Shown: one piece after another, positions 61,348-64,000 of the stretch | Layout: each line of letters opens with the position of its first letter | Numbering within the stretch: position 1 is the first letter of the stretch | Assembly (NCBI GenBank): GCA_041399065.1 | Contig: JAWKTN010000004.1 | Coordinates: 558,001 to 622,000 of the forward strand | Reading direction: 5' to 3' | DNA length: 64,000 nt | Origin: JAGQPD01 sp020426865 | GTDB taxonomy: Bacteria; Planctomycetota; Planctomycetia; Pirellulales; Pirellulaceae | The notes under the pieces: generated by a model | Told to the model about the DNA's origin: nothing | Database searches by the model: none | Seen by the model: the letters and a program-made list of their open reading frames with translations, nothing else | Translations under genes and position numbers: made by a program

Positions 61348-61510
61348 TGCCTGCCCTTCTCGGAAACGGGCAAAGCCGGGAACTGGCGTGCCGCTTGCCG
61401 AAACACTATGATCGAGGGGGTCGATCCGGCAACAAATCTACACGGCCATGACCTAACCGTTCAACAGTACATCCACGCTCACAACTTCGAACCGAGGAGC
61501 GATTCCGAAA

Positions 61511-62743
61511 ATGATTGATTCCATCCGTGTTCTCATGGCGTCCATCGCGACGATCCTTTTCACAGTCGCGACGCTGATGGCGAACGCTTGCGTTGCTCAA
61601 ACTCCGGCCAGCGTCACGTGGCAACCGGCAACGGCTGCAGCAATGGCACAGAGTGGCGACAATCAGCAACAACTGGAGGCGGCGTACCACGGCGTCAACG
61701 AGCAAGAACGCGTTGGGCTGGAATTCCTGCTCCAAAACATGCCGGTATCCGATCTGCAGTCATTAACGTCGGACTTTTTAGTCGAACACGTTCGCTATGC
61801 GTACCAGGTGCGCAATGAGGTGGAATGGGCCAAGCAGATCCCCGAGGAAATATTTTTGAACAACGTGCTCCCCTATGCGTCGATCAATGAACGCCGGGAC
61901 GGCTGGCGGAAGGATTTCTTTGAACGGTTCACGCCCCTTGTGGAGAATTGTCCGACGGCCGCGTTGACCGCCACGAAACTGAATCGCGAGATCTTTCCAC
62001 TGCTTAACGTTCGTTATTCCACCAAACGCCCCAAACCGGATCAAAGCCCGTACGAGACAATCGAGGCTACCGTCGCGACGTGCACGGGATTGTCAGTACT
62101 ATTGATCGACGCGTGCCGGGCGGTAGGAGTCCCGGCGCGTTTCGCTGGGACACCGCTTTGGTCGGACATGAGCGGCAACCATTCGTGGGTCGAAATCTGG
62201 GACCAGGATTGGCATGTCCTGGGGGCGGCCGAGCAAGACGGTGACAAGCTCGATAGCGTCTGGTTCTCGCAACGTGCCGCGCAGGCCAAACGGGACGAAC
62301 CTCGACATGCGATCTATGCAACGAGCTTCCGTCGCACACCACTCCGTTTTCCACTCGTGTGGGATCGTCGCAATCACGATGTATATGCCGTGAACGTGAC
62401 GGACCGATACACGTCCAGGCAAGAGCCTCTGCCGGACGGCGCGTTACGCGTCTATTTTCGCGCGATCTCCTCCGGCACGGGGGAACGCCAAACCGTGCAG
62501 GTATCGATCAAGGATGCCGAACAACGCGAAGTTTTCCATGGCGCCACGAAAGACGAGCGATTCGACATGAATGACCATCTGTCGGCGGCACTGCCAAGCG
62601 GTGGTACCTATGAATTGAAGGCGTTATCGGGCGGCACTACTGCGACAACAACGTTCACCTTGACTCAACCCGAGCAATTAGTAACCGTTGAGATTGGCGA
62701 GCCAACAGATAACGGTCGACAGGCTCCCGCTGCCAGTCAATAA
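61511..62743 (+). CDS. Secreted transglutaminase-like protein
   Basis: 410 residues with a signal peptide (IRVLMASIATILFTVATLM, cleavage near CVAQ). The transglutaminase core reads TVATCTGLSVLLIDACRAVGVPARFAG (Cys nucleophile in ATCTGLS), then SGNHSWVEIWDQDWHVLGAAE (His in NHSW, Asp following). That triad order fits a cysteine protease or peptide-bond-forming enzyme. A C-terminal beta domain (RISSGTGERQTVQVSI-like) follows. Exported; substrate unknown. Confidence 0.85.
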   Translation: MIDSIRVLMASIATILFTVATLMANACVAQTPASVTWQPATAAAMAQSGDNQQQLEAAYHGVNEQERVGLEFLLQNMPVSDLQSLTSDFLVEHVRYAYQVRNEVEWAKQIPEEIFLNNVLPYASINERRDGWRKDFFERFTPLVENCPTAALTATKLNREIFPLLNVRYSTKRPKPDQSPYETIEATVATCTGLSVLLIDACRAVGVPARFAGTPLWSDMSGNHSWVEIWDQDWHVLGAAEQDGDKLDSVWFSQRAAQAKRDEPRHAIYATSFRRTPLRFPLVWDRRNHDVYAVNVTDRYTSRQEPLPDGALRVYFRAISSGTGERQTVQVSIKDAEQREVFHGATKDERFDMNDHLSAALPSGGTYELKALSGGTTATTTFTLTQPEQLVTVEIGEPTDNGRQAPAASQ

Positions 62744-62831
62744 CTGCCTGTACAAGACGAATACAGCAGGGAGTTGGTTGTGTCGTGAAGTTGCATCGCG
62801 AATTGGTGATCCCCTGAAGGAGGAAACACCT

Positions 62832-63032
62832 ATGTCCGGAGAGAATTCGTCGTCATCCACGGGTTGCGGCTGTTGTGGCGGTGGGGTGTTTGGAAGCATT
62901 GGTTCGGTGATCGCCGCGATACTCAGTTGGCAGGTGAACCACAGTCTATTGTGGGCCCTACTCCACGCTTGCTTGAGTTGGTTCTACGTGATCTATCACG
63001 CGATCAAGTACGGGAACTGGCTGCCGAACTGA
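62832..63032 (+). CDS. Small membrane protein
   Basis: 66 residues from the ATG at 62832 with AAGGAGG 8 nt upstream. A Cys-rich N-terminus (STGCGCCGGGVFG) is followed by two hydrophobic segments (IGSVIAAILSW and LLWALLHACLSWFYVIY) and a short tail (AIKYGNWLPN). A longer frame upstream overlaps the previous gene and is not favoured. Family not recognised, although similar small two-segment proteins are widespread. Confidence 0.78.
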   Translation: MSGENSSSSTGCGCCGGGVFGSIGSVIAAILSWQVNHSLLWALLHACLSWFYVIYHAIKYGNWLPN

Positions 63033-63039
63033 TCTGAAC

Positions 63040-64000
63040 CTACTCCTGTTCGCTCTTCAGAGCGAGCGACGACAGGCCGAATGTGCTGGGCTGGTCCGGA
63101 TCCGACACCTCGTCCAGCTCGACGGCATCGACGTGATAGCGGAGCAACAGGTAGATTGCGGACGACGCCGTAAAGAAGAAGCTGTAGGCGAATCCGCTGG
63201 CGATGGCTCGCACAAGCCCGTCAAACGCCCGGATCAGTGCAGCGCCACCGCGAAACAGCAACGGCGGCGAGGTAATCACACCGGAACTCTCGCCAACCAA
63301 AGACAACAACGTGGCAGACTGATTTTCTCCCGTCGCCCACAATGTGGCCCCTAAGGCCGTGGCGATCACCATTTCGGCGGCAAACCACACCATGCACCAG
63401 CCAACAAGCCCAATGACGGAAGCCACAGTGGCATAAAACAGATAGTGGAGTGGACGCTGATAAACGTAGGAAAACGAACGGCTAAGCGCTTCATATGAGT
63501 CGGAGGACTCTGCGGCCACAGAAGGGATCATGAGCGGAAATCCGAACAACAGGCCGATCAGAAATACCGCCACAAAGGCACTGACAAGCAATACGACCGG
63601 CCAGACAACGCCAGCCAGGAACATTCCTGCCCCCGCATTCATGATGATCCCTAGCATTGCCAACATGCCACCGAGGATGACAACCGGCAATAGGCAAGAA
63701 AGGGGTGTGCCAATGTGGTACCACCAATGTCGGCGGCCATGGGAAAATGCGGCAGCGAGGCTCCCACGCTCCTCGCGACCAAGTTCAAGCGTTGCCAGCC
63801 GGGCGATCGTTCCACCAAACAGCCCCCATACGGCCAACTGTCCGAGCCAGCCGCATGCGTAATAGCCCCAATGGCCCCAGCTTACATTTCGATCAAGTAA
63901 ACGCCGGAGAGGAACGACAAACCGATATGGAACCGATACGTGTGGATCGACGGGTGCATACTGCGACTCGGGGAGGGGGAGTTCGAAGTGTCGAATGACA
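63040..64000 (-). CDS. Multi-pass membrane protein (5' end outside window)
   Basis: The minus frame stays open to the window edge, so the gene starts beyond 64000; a TTG at 63837 is internal. At least 320 residues are visible, with an extracytoplasmic or linker part (APVDPHVSVPYRFVVPLRRLL) and about six membrane spans (LPVVILGGMLAMLGIIM, AFVAVFLIGLLFGFPLMI, and others). The C-terminus is acidic (DAVELDEVSDPDQPS). No transporter motif is recognised. Confidence 0.8.
   Translation of the reverse strand, partial: VIRHFELPLPESQYAPVDPHVSVPYRFVVPLRRLLDRNVSWGHWGYYACGWLGQLAVWGLFGGTIARLATLELGREERGSLAAAFSHGRRHWWYHIGTPLSCLLPVVILGGMLAMLGIIMNAGAGMFLAGVVWPVVLLVSAFVAVFLIGLLFGFPLMIPSVAAESSDSYEALSRSFSYVYQRPLHYLFYATVASVIGLVGWCMVWFAAEMVIATALGATLWATGENQSATLLSLVGESSGVITSPPLLFRGGAALIRAFDGLVRAIASGFAYSFFFTASSAIYLLLRYHVDAVELDEVSDPDQPSTFGLSSLALKSEQE

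Noticed and set aside
1..64000. CRISPR array, rRNA operon, integrated prophage structural genes
   Set aside because: No regularly spaced repeats, no rRNA sequence and no capsid, tail or terminase genes were seen.

Overview
The window looks like a chromosomal segment of a planctomycete, most likely of the Pirellulaceae. The evidence is the gene content. Several secreted proteins end in PEP-CTERM tails (V-P-E-P followed by a membrane segment and arginines). One large protein carries the planctomycete LExRxLM-AAD sorting motif near its N-terminus. There are large membrane Ser/Thr kinases fused to WD40 or leucine-rich repeats, one of them behind its own ECF sigma factor, plus a sulfatase and dockerin-like repeats. 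No ribosomal RNA or CRISPR array was seen.

Layout. 1-12.1 kb is housekeeping: kdsA, kdsB, pyrG, a deoxyhypusine-synthase-like gene, DUF1844, a diacylglycerol kinase family lipid kinase and glmS, which together point to lipopolysaccharide (KDO), UDP-GlcNAc and nucleotide synthesis. 12.4-15.1 kb holds an animal-type haem peroxidase, a decayed Gfo/Idh/MocA oxidoreductase and a tRNA (anticodon CAU) interrupted by a 291-nt group I intron. 15.8-24.7 kb holds secreted proteins, the ECF sigma/kinase pair and a complete IS630-type insertion sequence with 25-bp terminal inverted repeats.

25.9-36 kb is an accessory island and the most interesting part. A tightly packed run of 32 tRNA genes (19 amino acids plus CAU; no glutamine tRNA recognised) is followed by an IS remnant. 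Then comes a Ro60/TROVE-domain protein gene (rsr) on the minus strand. Just upstream of rsr, on the same strand, lies an RNA that folds as a bacterial Y RNA: its two ends pair over 9 bp, and its interior is a circularly permuted tRNA mimic (T arm, closed acceptor stem, D arm). Two more tRNAs (Trp, Thr) and a terminator-like hairpin sit upstream of the Y RNA. Around these are a four-helix-bundle (S23-type) gene bracketed by short G-rich repeats, a broken tRNA, a decapitated serine recombinase, a zeta-like toxin with its antitoxin, and a second copy of the IS fragment that cuts off a beta-galactosidase-type gene. The island therefore combines a translation-supply cassette with an RNA-surveillance cassette, in a setting full of mobile DNA.

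36.3-64 kb returns to ordinary planctomycete content: a MacA/MacB-like pair with no ATPase gene next to it, a sulfatase, an RND efflux pair, an SRAP (YedK/HMCES) DNA-crosslink protein, a beta-barrel protein, a WD40 kinase, an HAF-repeat protein, a MATE exporter, two PEP-CTERM proteins, a protoporphyrinogen oxidase, a transglutaminase-like protein and small membrane proteins. The first and last genes run off the window.

All calls come from reading the sequence. Family names rest on motifs recognised by eye, and no database search was run.
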